NCBI GenBank assembly: GCA_002353575.1
Contig: DEJQ01000016.1
Span: 1,844 to 42,969 of the forward strand
Reading direction: 5' to 3'
DNA from: Prevotellaceae bacterium UBA2744
GTDB lineage: Bacteria > Bacteroidota > Bacteroidia > Bacteroidales > Bacteroidaceae
DNA length: 41,126 nucleotides
Made by a program: the position numbers and the translations under genes. A model generated the notes under the pieces. It saw only the letters and a program-made list of their open reading frames with translations. It did not search any database and had not been told where the DNA came from. Shown here one piece after another: positions 26,615-36,400 of the stretch; the stretch's first letter is position 1, and every line of letters begins with the position of its first letter.

Positions 26615-29521
26615 TTAAAATATATAATTTTCTTCTTCTTCCACTTCCTCTTCTTCCTCCTCCTGCGGCTCAGGCAATTCGGTCGGTTCGTCAAGAGATG
26701 ACGGTTCATCAGGCTGAATCTTCAGATTCCCGATACGATCGAATGTAGCGTCGTAAAAGTCGAAATAATCCGCGAAACTGAGTCCGCGCATCAAGCGTTT
26801 CAGATTATCTTCAGCGATGATAAAACACTTCAGTCCTTCGAGCTTATATACCATCTCAGCATCATTGAACAAACGATGCATATAGATATATGCCTCATCG
26901 TAATTCAAGAACGTGCGAGTCTGCAGCATGTCTATACCCTGTCCCCTTTCGAAACTGAGATCGAAATTACGAACGGAGAAATTCATGAAGTTATAGCGTG
27001 CCATTTCAAACAACAACTGATTTTCATCGATGGAATCACGCTCATATGCTATACAGAATACGAAGTCACAATTTCTCTCATCAGTGAACGTGCTGTCAGC
27101 TGTCAAGGAATCACCTTCAAGTCCCAGACCCATCCTGCGCTCCCATATTGAGCCGCTATTATATTTACCAGCCTGAAGCAGACGTCCTTCCTTAAGTCCC
27201 TTCACATACAGGCCAGCCAACTCACTGACAGTGCTCTGTGGAAATTTCTCCACAATGGATTTCATACTCGACATGAAGTTTGCATGATCACCTATCTCCA
27301 GGTGGCTCATTGCATCAAAGAACATGAATCTGGCACGGTTGGCACCATTGGGATATTCTTGTTCAGTGTATGCACTATTACGGAATACTGTGTTGTAATC
27401 CGATTTGGCAAATGCCTCATATGTTTCTACATACAACGAATCCTCGATCTGCTTGCCGTATCGTGCCTTGAACTCAAAGTTCGGATCTGATATGAGAATG
27501 GCATGCTCATCCTCCGGGAAGCCTTCTATAAGTTTGCTTTTATAGGCATCTGCCAACGTAGTGCGTTTCTGACGTGAATATAATTGGAAGAGATTATAAT
27601 ATACGTCATTGTTTTGTGCGAAATCAGGGAATTCGTCTATAATACGCTGGAATGTCCGCTCTGCCAATGGCAGGTTCTCCATCCTATCCTTATATATCAC
27701 TGCCGAACCGAACAGTCCATCTACCAAGGCTTGATTCGATGCTTCCATCTGTTCTTCGGTGAACGGAATATCTTTCAGATAGTATTCAGGGCGATGCGGG
27801 TCTTGTGCATATTCTTCAGCCTTGATAGAATCTTTTTGCTCACGGGTGAGTTCCTTCTCGTCTTTCTCCTCCGGCTGTTCTTGTGCCTGCTCAGGAACAG
27901 ATTGTCCCAAGCTATCAGTCAACAGACTGTCTGCTGCAGCCTGTCCTTCATTAAAATCCTCGAGTACTGTAGTGTTTTTACGACGCCAATTATCCACATT
28001 CTTTCGTTTCCCCCATTTCTGCTCGAAAGCCTTTCTTCCGGCATCTACCGTAGAAGCTGTATAGAAATAGAATGCCGTTTCAGTACGTCCCATGCGATTG
28101 GCATTAGCGTTAGCATTTTGTGAAGTTGTATTCCTGCGTGGATTCTTTGCTGCCTCCTCTGCATCCACAGCTTTTCTCTCTTCCTCCCGTTCTTTCTTTT
28201 TCAGTTCCTCAATCATCTTATTTATTACCTTCATACGAGATAATGAGTCCATACGTGCCAGAGCCTGCAAACTGTCTTGTAATTCTACGGCGGAAGCATA
28301 CGGGAATAGTTCCTCCAGTATCTTACTCCGTTCATCTATGGCTTTATAGTCATCATGATCTTTGTCATAAAGTCCAAGAGCCTCAGTGTAGCATTTGTGG
28401 GCTTTTACAAATTTCTCCGTGTCCCAATATAGCTGTCCAAGATGCACCAGTAACACACCCTTCTCAAATCCATTACGAGTAGCCTTCTCAACACCATCGT
28501 TATATGCTCCGATCGCATGGGCTGTATCGCCATCAGCCAAATAGATATTACCCATAGCATAATAAACCTGGTCAAGGTAATCCTTGTTCTTAGGATTACG
28601 AGCCATCGACTTCAACTTACGAATCACCTGTTTGCTGTTACCCTTCGAGACGGTCTCTGTACGGGCAATACGAGCATTAAACTCCAACTCGTACGGCGGA
28701 TTACGTCTGATGACTTTTGTAAAATACTTGTATGCCTCTTCATCCCGCCCGATTTTATGACATAGCTGACCAAGCAGGAAATACATACGTGACTTTTGCA
28801 GTTTACGGTTCTCTTTTTTTACAGCAATCTGCAGATTTGACACAGCATCCTCATAACGTTTCTGTCGAATATCAAGATCGGCATATACTTGTGCGCGAAG
28901 GTAGTTCAGGTTTGTAGGGAATGAATCGCGCATTGCTCTTGAAATAAGATCTTCTGCATCATAGAACCACTCCATCTCGGCATAACATTTAGCCTCAAGC
29001 AATCGAGCTCTTGCCACTACGTTAGGCTTATTGGCATACAACAGTTGCAGATATGCAAACGTAGAAGCAGCCTCCATGTATTCTCCCCTGCGAAACTGAG
29101 ATTCGCCCATCAGCATCCAGGCACGATGCAGAAACGGATTATACTCTTTCTGAGCAAGCCAGCGTTTTTCCTTGGCTGTCTTTGGCCGGTTCTTATTCCA
29201 TTTCGGTTTTGCGGTGATGCTATGACGTTTAATCGTCTTCTGACACTTTTCTATAGCAGTAGCATAGTTGGAACTGCCCAATTTCACGGTTTCCTTATTA
29301 CCCGTCATATAGAGTGGCAACAGTTCTGTGAAGTTATCCTTATTGCCCTCTTCCTGAGCCTGACGTCCGTCTTTAAAAGCAAGGGTTCCGTTGTAGTATG
29401 TGTTATAGCGTGCCTTAAATGCCTGAATACGACGAGTCAGCGCCGTATTCTTTGTATTGGAACACGACACCAGCAACAGTGTCACAGTTAAAAGGACAAA
29501 GGTATTTAATAACCTACGCAT
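26615..29521 (-). CDS. PorW/SprE-like TPR lipoprotein of type IX secretion
   Basis: Large lipoprotein of 968 residues with signal and lipobox LVSC (Cys20). The N-terminal part RIQAFKARYNTYYNGTLAFKDG and following KWNKNRPKTAKEKRWLAQKEYNP-like region match the SprE/PorW family. TPR-like helical repeats run from about 140 to 390 and again from about 630 to 780. Between them is a charged segment (about 440-570) rich in Glu, Lys and Asn. The tail is acidic, ending in a Glu-rich run and NYIF. The start is ATG 29521; the upstream TTG is ignored. Longer than P. gingivalis PorW, closer to flavobacterial SprE. Linkage to porX supports a role in type IX secretion. Confidence 0.85.
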   Translation of the reverse strand: MRRLLNTFVLLTVTLLLVSCSNTKNTALTRRIQAFKARYNTYYNGTLAFKDGRQAQEEGNKDNFTELLPLYMTGNKETVKLGSSNYATAIEKCQKTIKRHSITAKPKWNKNRPKTAKEKRWLAQKEYNPFLHRAWMLMGESQFRRGEYMEAASTFAYLQLLYANKPNVVARARLLEAKCYAEMEWFYDAEDLISRAMRDSFPTNLNYLRAQVYADLDIRQKRYEDAVSNLQIAVKKENRKLQKSRMYFLLGQLCHKIGRDEEAYKYFTKVIRRNPPYELEFNARIARTETVSKGNSKQVIRKLKSMARNPKNKDYLDQVYYAMGNIYLADGDTAHAIGAYNDGVEKATRNGFEKGVLLVHLGQLYWDTEKFVKAHKCYTEALGLYDKDHDDYKAIDERSKILEELFPYASAVELQDSLQALARMDSLSRMKVINKMIEELKKKEREEERKAVDAEEAAKNPRRNTTSQNANANANRMGRTETAFYFYTASTVDAGRKAFEQKWGKRKNVDNWRRKNTTVLEDFNEGQAAADSLLTDSLGQSVPEQAQEQPEEKDEKELTREQKDSIKAEEYAQDPHRPEYYLKDIPFTEEQMEASNQALVDGLFGSAVIYKDRMENLPLAERTFQRIIDEFPDFAQNNDVYYNLFQLYSRQKRTTLADAYKSKLIEGFPEDEHAILISDPNFEFKARYGKQIEDSLYVETYEAFAKSDYNTVFRNSAYTEQEYPNGANRARFMFFDAMSHLEIGDHANFMSSMKSIVEKFPQSTVSELAGLYVKGLKEGRLLQAGKYNSGSIWERRMGLGLEGDSLTADSTFTDERNCDFVFCIAYERDSIDENQLLFEMARYNFMNFSVRNFDLSFERGQGIDMLQTRTFLNYDEAYIYMHRLFNDAEMVYKLEGLKCFIIAEDNLKRLMRGLSFADYFDFYDATFDRIGNLKIQPDEPSSLDEPTELPEPQEEEEEEVEEEENYIF

Positions 29522-29560
29522 CAATATTTTAAACGTAAAAACACGGGGATTATTTTATAT

Positions 29561-29585
29561 CGGCATTCTTTTATTGTCGATGCCG
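29561..29585 (-). other. Inverted repeat in the gap before porW
   Basis: CGGCAT (29561-29566) and ATGCCG (29580-29585) are a perfect 6-base inverted repeat with a 13-base loop, in the 72-base gap between the 96-residue gene and the porW-like gene. No U-tract follows on the minus strand, so it may be an mRNA stability or attenuation element. An imperfect -7 like TACGTTTA lies between it and the gene. Confidence 0.35.
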
Positions 29586-29593
29586 AGAAGACA

Positions 29594-29884
29594 TCATTCA
29601 TTTTGCATCAGCAAAATAGCTTCATCCTTCAATTCATCAGGCAATTCAACACGTCTCAGCTGAAGTGAATGTAGCCAACCGGATACTTCATCCGGGCGCA
29701 TTGTATAAAGCACTTCACGAAATTCCGCGATTTCATCAGGCATATACTCATCGCTGTGCACACCACGGAATCTGTCCAGTTCTTCGTCTTCATAGTACTC
29801 AATCTCCTCTCGCAGAGCATCAAGTATTAGCTGTTTTTCGCAGACTTCATGTTGTCCGCAGCATTCTGTATCTATATTTGTCAT
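29594..29884 (-). CDS. Small protein of unknown function, coupled to aroA
   Basis: A 96-residue soluble acidic protein whose ATG overlaps the aroA stop (ATGA). It opens with a Cys-containing motif (TECCGQHEVCE, Cys8, Cys9, Cys15 and His12) that could bind a metal, followed by helices with many Glu and Tyr residues and the segment RPDEVSGWLHSLQLRR. I do not recognise a family name. Tight coupling to aroA and codirection with the porW-porX genes suggest a conserved housekeeping cluster; function is unknown. Confidence 0.8.
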   Translation of the reverse strand: MTNIDTECCGQHEVCEKQLILDALREEIEYYEDEELDRFRGVHSDEYMPDEIAEFREVLYTMRPDEVSGWLHSLQLRRVELPDELKDEAILLMQNE

Positions 29885-31107
29885 AATCTAAAGCCTACTT
29901 TTTTAAGGTCTTCCCAATAGTGCGGGTAAGACTTGCTAACCACATGTGGATCATTTATGTTCAACTTTCCCAATTTCATAGCTGCCGGAGCAAAAGCCAT
30001 AGCCATACGATGATCTTCGTACGTATCAATAGCTACATTTTCCATAATCTGACATCGCTCTCCATTCCACAACAGTTCAGAGTCATGCCTGTCTTCTATA
30101 ATGATTCCCAACTTCCTCATTTCCACCTTCAGAGCATTGATCCTATCGGTTTCCTTTATCTTCAGGCTCTGCAACCCCGTGAAATGAAAGGGAATGCCAA
30201 GCATACAACAAGTAACCACAAATGTCTGTGCCAAATCTGGAATTTCTATAAAATCATATTCGAGTCGTTCGACAGAAACAGGTTTCTTGCAAAGGGTTAC
30301 GCCCGTAGAAGTGTATATGGTTTCGACACCCAACATCTTGAAAACGTCTGCTCCCTTACTATCTCCTTGCAAACTTTCTGTATAAAGACCCGGAAGAGTA
30401 ATCCGTGCATCTGCATTAGAAGCAAAGGCAACAATCTCATACCAATAGCTGGCAGCACTCCAGTCGTTCTCGACTGTATAGTCGCGTTTTGCATACAGTC
30501 CGGGTTGAACGGTTATTACATTATCATCCGTCATCTGAACACAAGCACCATATGAACGCATGATAGCTATAGTCATATCTATGTATGGGCGACTGATTAC
30601 CTCTCCTGTCAAATTAAGTACCAGGCCCCGTTTCAATGTCGGACCTATCATCAGCATCGCAGATATATACTGAGAACTGACATTGCCGGGAAGGCTGACT
30701 GTGCCGCCTTCAAGAGCCGGATTACCAACAATATGGAGAGGCGGGAAACCTTCATTTCCGACATACTCGATTCTGGCACCAAGTTGCCGCAGGGCATCAA
30801 CCAATATTCCTATAGGCCGGTTTTTCATCCGCTCGCTACCGGTAATAACATGAGTCCCCAAAGTGACAGCAAGAAGAGCGGTCGAAAATCTCATGGCTGT
30901 ACCAGCAGCTCCTATATCTACTGTTGCAGGGCGATTATTGAGCCAACGGAGCATCACATGAGTGTCATCGCAATCACTCAAATTTTCAGGCAGTTTGTCA
31001 TTGCCTGCCAGCATATTGATAGAAAGAGCACGATTACTTATACTCTTGGAAGCCGGAAGGACAATCTCACCGTTTATGTTGTCAGGTGCAATTATGGAAT
31101 ATTGCAT
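29881..31107 (-). CDS. aroA: 3-phosphoshikimate 1-carboxyvinyltransferase (EPSP synthase)
   Basis: Sixth step of the shikimate pathway, joining PEP to shikimate 3-phosphate. The 408-residue protein has the PEP/S3P-binding LPASKSISNRALSI near 18-31, IGAAGTAMRF near 81-90, LPGNVSSQYISAML near 138-152, the ETDRINALKVEM block near 316-327 and the DHRMAMAFAPAA signature near 366-377. It is somewhat shorter than the E. coli enzyme, with a compact region of about residues 40-60. It is the first gene of the minus-strand run down to tsaE and has a good -7 element upstream. Confidence 0.96.
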   Translation of the reverse strand: MQYSIIAPDNINGEIVLPASKSISNRALSINMLAGNDKLPENLSDCDDTHVMLRWLNNRPATVDIGAAGTAMRFSTALLAVTLGTHVITGSERMKNRPIGILVDALRQLGARIEYVGNEGFPPLHIVGNPALEGGTVSLPGNVSSQYISAMLMIGPTLKRGLVLNLTGEVISRPYIDMTIAIMRSYGACVQMTDDNVITVQPGLYAKRDYTVENDWSAASYWYEIVAFASNADARITLPGLYTESLQGDSKGADVFKMLGVETIYTSTGVTLCKKPVSVERLEYDFIEIPDLAQTFVVTCCMLGIPFHFTGLQSLKIKETDRINALKVEMRKLGIIIEDRHDSELLWNGERCQIMENVAIDTYEDHRMAMAFAPAAMKLGKLNINDPHVVSKSYPHYWEDLKKVGFRL

Positions 31108-31130
31108 AGTAAGTAAAATGATTTTGACTG

Positions 31131-31138
31131 CAAAGTTA
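31131..31138 (-). promoter_or_regulatory. -7 element of the aroA-porW-porX-tsaE run
   Basis: TAACTTTG on the minus strand is an exact TAnnTTTG match, about 24 bases before the aroA ATG. A -33 TTTG is not obvious at the expected distance. It is back to back with the promoter of the sensor-NRPS operon. Confidence 0.6.
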
Positions 31139-31181
31139 AAGAAATTACATCTTAGATTTTATATTTTATAATTAAAATATG

Positions 31182-31189
31182 TATTTTTG
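31182..31189 (+). promoter_or_regulatory. -7 element of the sensor-NRPS-STAS operon
   Basis: TATTTTTG is an exact TAnnTTTG match, 21 bases before the ATG of the SpoIIE-type gene. The upstream region is AT-rich without a clear TTTG at -33, so an activator may be needed; that is inference. Confidence 0.6.
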
Positions 31190-31210
31190 CAACCATGTAA
31201 AGATTTTTCC

Positions 31211-33418
31211 ATGGAAAATGTAAGTAACAAGGTAAAAGTATGGATGTTAGCAAACAAGAATCTGCTCATCATTCTCTTTGCTGCACTTTTCATTCTGACC
31301 GCTGAAATATGGCAATACAGAGTAGCACGTAAGAATGCCATTAACAATGTCGAACACATCACTTCACAAGAACTTGCAAGCATCAATCAAACTATATGTG
31401 ATAAGTTATCAGTGTGGGAGATGGCTGTAGATTGCATTTCATGGGGAATCGAGGACAACACAAAAGAACCTGATTCTATACAGCGCTTCTTGATACAACT
31501 AATGAAGAGCAGCCCAGATATACAGTCATGTTCCGTTTGTTTTGAACCATATTTTTATCCTCAAAAAGGGAGACTCTACGAACCCGTGGCCCTTAAAGAT
31601 AAGGATGGCAATATAATAATTTCTCAAATTGCGGGTCCTAATCACGATTACACGGAAATAGCATTCTACAAGAATACAATGGCATGCGACAGTGATTACT
31701 GGAGCGAGCCATATACAAACGGCGCTGACCATACAATGATAGTAAGCTACTCGCTTACCTTACATGACAAGAAGAAAAAAGCATTTGGAGCACTGACTGC
31801 AGACATTTCGCTTGACTGGTTAAGCAATATTGCCAATCAGGCATACACACCACTACCATCTTCATTCGTTACAATTATATCCAACGAGGGAAATGTGGTG
31901 GCATGTCCAAAAGAAAGACGTGATGATCTATTCCGTTGGTTCGGCAACAATAAGGATAAGGATTTGTTGGAAATCGGACATTTACGAGCAAAACTTTCAG
32001 CGAAAAAAACAGGAAGGTACAACTTCACCACTCCTGATGGTAAAAAGAATCTTATATTCTTTGAAGAAATCAAAGCAAAACCAAATTGGATTATAGCTAA
32101 AATCGGCTCTGAAGAAGAAATATATCATAAATTGTACAAAGATATGCAACGACGCCTGCTAATCACGTTCGCAAGCATATTGCTCTTGGCATTGATAATT
32201 TGGTATTCTATTAGAAACATAACACGCTTAAAAATCGCAACCGAAGAGAAAGCACGGATAGACAGTGACCTGCGTGCTGCAGCAAACATACAGCAAGGCA
32301 TGCTGCCGAAGCATTTTCCACCGTTCCCCGATCGCGATGACATAGATGTTTTCGGACTACTATTGCCTGCAAAGGAGATTGGTGGTGACCTTTACGATTT
32401 CTATGTTAGAGACGAAAAACTGTTTTTCTGCATAGGCGATGTATCGGGCAAGGGAATGCCAGCATCACTTATGATGGCAGTTACACGCAGTATGTTCCGC
32501 ATAATTTCCGCACATGAGAATAACCCGCAACGTATTGTAGAACAGATGAATAATCTGGTAAACGAGATGAATGAATTCTCACTGTTCGTCACCACCTTTG
32601 TCGGAGTCTTGGACCTTCCAACTGGTCTGTTAAGATATTGCAATGCAGGACATGATGCCCCATTACTCATCAACAAGAATGTAAAGAAAATGGATGTTCT
32701 GGCTAATCTGCCTATAGGAGTCATGCCAGGAATCCTATATATGGGACAAGAAATAACAATAGAATCTGAAACAATGATGTTTCTATATACAGACGGACTC
32801 GTAGAAGCAAGGAATTCCAGACGGGAGATGTTTCGTGAACATCGTATGATAGAGACCGCAAAACGCTCTCTTGAAACAGGAAACATCCAACCCGACATTT
32901 TTACAAAAGAAATGACAAATGCAGTTAAGGAATTTACAGGTGATGAACCACAATTTGACGATCTTACGACTTTAGCTATCCGTTATACAAAGCCTGTTCA
33001 CGCCAAACTTCTTAATCGCAAAATCACCTTAAAGAATGACATTCAGCAACTACCCAGGCTCAAAACATTTATTGACAACTTAGTGCAAGAACTTCAACTG
33101 AAAAAAACGATGGCAATGAAGTTGAATCTTGCTATGGAAGAAGCCGTCGTAAATATTATGGAATACGCATATCTACCAAATACAGAAGGCGACATAGATG
33201 TAATTGCAGAGGCTGATAACATACAACTGACATTCATCATCGTTGACCACGGAGTAGCATTCGATCCTACTGCAAGCAACGAAGTTGACACAACTCTAAC
33301 TTTAGAGGAACGCCCTATTGGCGGTCTGGGAATACACCTGGTCCGTCAGTATATGGATTCCATCAACTACGAGAGAATAAATCACAAGAACATCCTTACA
33401 CTGATAAAGCGTTTATAA
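31211..33418 (+). CDS. Membrane sensor with SpoIIE phosphatase and RsbW-like ATPase domains
   Basis: Putative partner-switch regulator of 735 residues. TM1 (about 17-36) and TM2 (about 315-334) enclose an extracytoplasmic sensor region that resembles a double Cache domain. After a linker coiled coil (ATEEKARIDSDLRAAANIQQGML) comes a SpoIIE/PP2C phosphatase with metal ligands Asp393 (GGDLYDF), Asp410 (GDVSGKG), Asp528 (YTDGLVEA) and Asp583 (FDDLTT). The C-terminus is a GHKL ATPase of the RsbW type with N-box Asn648 (EEAVVNIMEYAY), Asp679 and Gly681 (DHGVAFDP) and GGLGIHLV. Both domains look intact, so one protein may both phosphorylate and dephosphorylate a STAS protein. The ATG at 31211 is preferred; an upstream TTG lies inside the promoter. 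The NRPS follows after 35 bases. Confidence 0.9.
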   Translation: MENVSNKVKVWMLANKNLLIILFAALFILTAEIWQYRVARKNAINNVEHITSQELASINQTICDKLSVWEMAVDCISWGIEDNTKEPDSIQRFLIQLMKSSPDIQSCSVCFEPYFYPQKGRLYEPVALKDKDGNIIISQIAGPNHDYTEIAFYKNTMACDSDYWSEPYTNGADHTMIVSYSLTLHDKKKKAFGALTADISLDWLSNIANQAYTPLPSSFVTIISNEGNVVACPKERRDDLFRWFGNNKDKDLLEIGHLRAKLSAKKTGRYNFTTPDGKKNLIFFEEIKAKPNWIIAKIGSEEEIYHKLYKDMQRRLLITFASILLLALIIWYSIRNITRLKIATEEKARIDSDLRAAANIQQGMLPKHFPPFPDRDDIDVFGLLLPAKEIGGDLYDFYVRDEKLFFCIGDVSGKGMPASLMMAVTRSMFRIISAHENNPQRIVEQMNNLVNEMNEFSLFVTTFVGVLDLPTGLLRYCNAGHDAPLLINKNVKKMDVLANLPIGVMPGILYMGQEITIESETMMFLYTDGLVEARNSRREMFREHRMIETAKRSLETGNIQPDIFTKEMTNAVKEFTGDEPQFDDLTTLAIRYTKPVHAKLLNRKITLKNDIQQLPRLKTFIDNLVQELQLKKTMAMKLNLAMEEAVVNIMEYAYLPNTEGDIDVIAEADNIQLTFIIVDHGVAFDPTASNEVDTTLTLEERPIGGLGIHLVRQYMDSINYERINHKNILTLIKRL

Positions 33419-33453
33419 ATAATAGCCTATTAACACCTAAGAACTCTTGCATC

Positions 33454-36400
33454 ATGAAAATTAGTGCACCACTTACTAAAGTCCAATATGGCATATATAT
33501 AGAATGTATGAATCATCAGGGAGAACTGTGTTACAACATCCCATATCTATACATTTTCGACAGCCGTATTGACACAATTAGATTCTGCAATGCTACCAAG
33601 AAGGCTATTCTTGCCCATCCGACACTGTTCACACAAATAGAATTGGATGACAAATCAGAGCCAATACAGGTTATTAACGAAGAATACGACTTCGACTTAG
33701 AAGTCATCGAACTAAATGATGAGGCAACACAGGAATCTGATTATGGGTGGTTCAAAAAACAAATACGTCCTTTCAATATATTAGGCAACAGACTTTTCCA
33801 TATAGGACTATATAAGGATGACAAGCATCACTATCTTCTATGGGATTGTCATCATCTGATAAACGACGGCACATCCATGCAGATTTTACTGCATGATATA
33901 GACTCTGCCTATAATGGGAATTCACTAACCAAAGAAGACTTTACACTTGCTGCCATCGCTAATGAAGAAGCAGAAATAGAGGAGTCACCAGAATATGAAG
34001 AAGCCAGAAAATGGTATCACGAACACTTTGACTGCAGCGACGTAGTTACCCAACTCATCCCCGACAGCGAAGAAGAAACGAAATCTGAACGATTCATAGA
34101 GCGCACTCTTGGCATTCCACTACAACAAGTAGAGGACTTCTGCCAGTCGAATGGAATTTTCAAAAACACACTCTTCACAACAGCATATGCCTATCTTTTG
34201 TCTGTTTACAACAATGAACAGCAAGCATTGACACGTACAGTGTACAATGGTCGGACAGACAAACGTCTGACAAACTCTACAGGCATGTATGTACGCACCA
34301 TACCTGTATATTGCCAATACGATGACAACACCACGACCCTGATGCTGCTGCAGAAGCTACAGGAACAGATAGCAGGATGCCGTCAGCACAAGGAATATTC
34401 ATACATGGATGTCATCAATGATCTTCATCTTGAATCAAATAATACATTCGTATGGCACGGAATGCTATTTTCCGACATGGAACTCATGGGGTATCCGATG
34501 CAAACCGTACCACTTATAAACGACAAAGAAGAAGACAAACTCTATATAAAAGCATACATATTAGACAACCATCTATGTGTTCGGGCTGAATACGACTCAA
34601 ACGAATATTCTGACGAACTGATAAATCAATTCATTGAAAGTTATGAGACTGTAATATCTGGCTTTATAACCCAACCGCTACTTGGAAACATAAATATAGT
34701 TAGTAAGAATCAGTTGCAAAAACTTGATTCTTTCAACAACAATCCTCTTCCCTATGACAAAAACGAAACTATCGTATCTCTGTTTGCCAAACAGGCTTCG
34801 ACATTCGCAGACAAGACAGCGGTAGTATATAAGGAGAAGAAATACACTTATAGAGATGTCGATAGATTATCCGATAACATCGCAGCGTTCATTCTTTCCA
34901 AAGGTCTGAAATCAGAGCAAGTTGTATCCATTCTCATTCCACGATGCGAATGGATGGCAATAGCATCGCTCGGCGTTTTGAAGGCCGGGTGTGCATATCA
35001 GCCTCTCGATCCCACATATCCCAAGGAACGGCTTTTGTTTATGATGCAAGACGCTGACGCGAAACTGCTCATTGCAGACCGTGAATTATACTCGAAGATT
35101 GACGAATGGACAGGCGACGTATTCTTTACAGATGAGATCGGAACACTACATTCAAGTGCAGGCAAAACGTCTATATGCCTGCCCGAAATATCACCGTCGG
35201 CACTGTTTATTCTTTTATATACAAGTGGCTCTACAGGCACACCTAAAGGCGTGATGATTGAACACCGGAACATGACTGCTTTCTGCAATATGCACTGCAA
35301 GAACAGCAACTTGAATAGCGAAAGTCACATAGGAGCCTATGCCAGTTTCGGGTTTGACGCATCTGTTATGGAAATATGGTCTCCGCTAATTTGTGGAGCA
35401 TCGCTATACATCATTCCGGAAGATATGCGTTTAGACCTCATACGTCTCAACGATTATTTCGAGAGCAATGGCATTACACACACATTCATGACTACACAAG
35501 TAGCCCGCCAGTTCGTCAATGACATAGAGAATCATTCACTGAAGTCCTTCATGACAGGTGGAGAAAAACTTGCAGACGTCAAACCATCCACTTTCACTCT
35601 TTACAATGGTTATGGTCCTACGGAGAGCATCTGTTATGTAACGTCATTCATGCTCGACAAATCATACCGCAACATACCTATTGGCAAGGCGGTCGATAAT
35701 ATGCACCTATACATTGTCGATAAATTCGGGCGTCGATTACCGGCAGGAGCGGCTGGCGAACTATGGGTTAGCGGTCCTCAAGTCTCACGCGGCTATCTGA
35801 ATCGCCCCGAGAAGACAGCGGAAGTATATATATCTAATCCATTTGACACACAATCACCATACGACCGCATATACCGTACTGGAGATATCGTACGGTACTT
35901 GCCCGATGGCACTTTACAGTATGTAGGACGGCAGGATGGACAGGTAAAGATACGCGGATTCCGAATCGAACTGAAAGAAGTTGAAGGCATAATACGTCAA
36001 TTCCCCGGAATAAAGGATGTCACAGTGCAGGCATTCGACGAAGCAGGTGGGGGCAAATTTATTGCGGCATACGTCGTTAGCGATGAACAAATAGACACCA
36101 ATGCACTGGCACAATTTATCATGGAAGAGAAACCTCCGTATATGGTGCCGGCAGCAACTATGCAAATAGACAAAATTCCACTTAACCAAAACCAAAAAGT
36201 GGACAAACGGGCATTGCCGAAACCCGTAAAGTCTGCGCCATCTTCTGATACAGCAAGCGCAACACCACTGAACATTCTGGAACAGGAACTCAAAACTATC
36301 ATCAGCGACATCATAAAGACAGATGACTTTTTAATTACTGACATCTTAGGTTTTATAGGACTCACCTCGATATCTGCAATAAAACTTGCTACAGCTATAT

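Noticed and set aside
31187..31210. TTG start eight codons upstream for the SpoIIE-type sensor
   Set aside because: The TTG is part of the -7 promoter element, so it would not be transcribed; ATG 31211 fits a membrane protein start.
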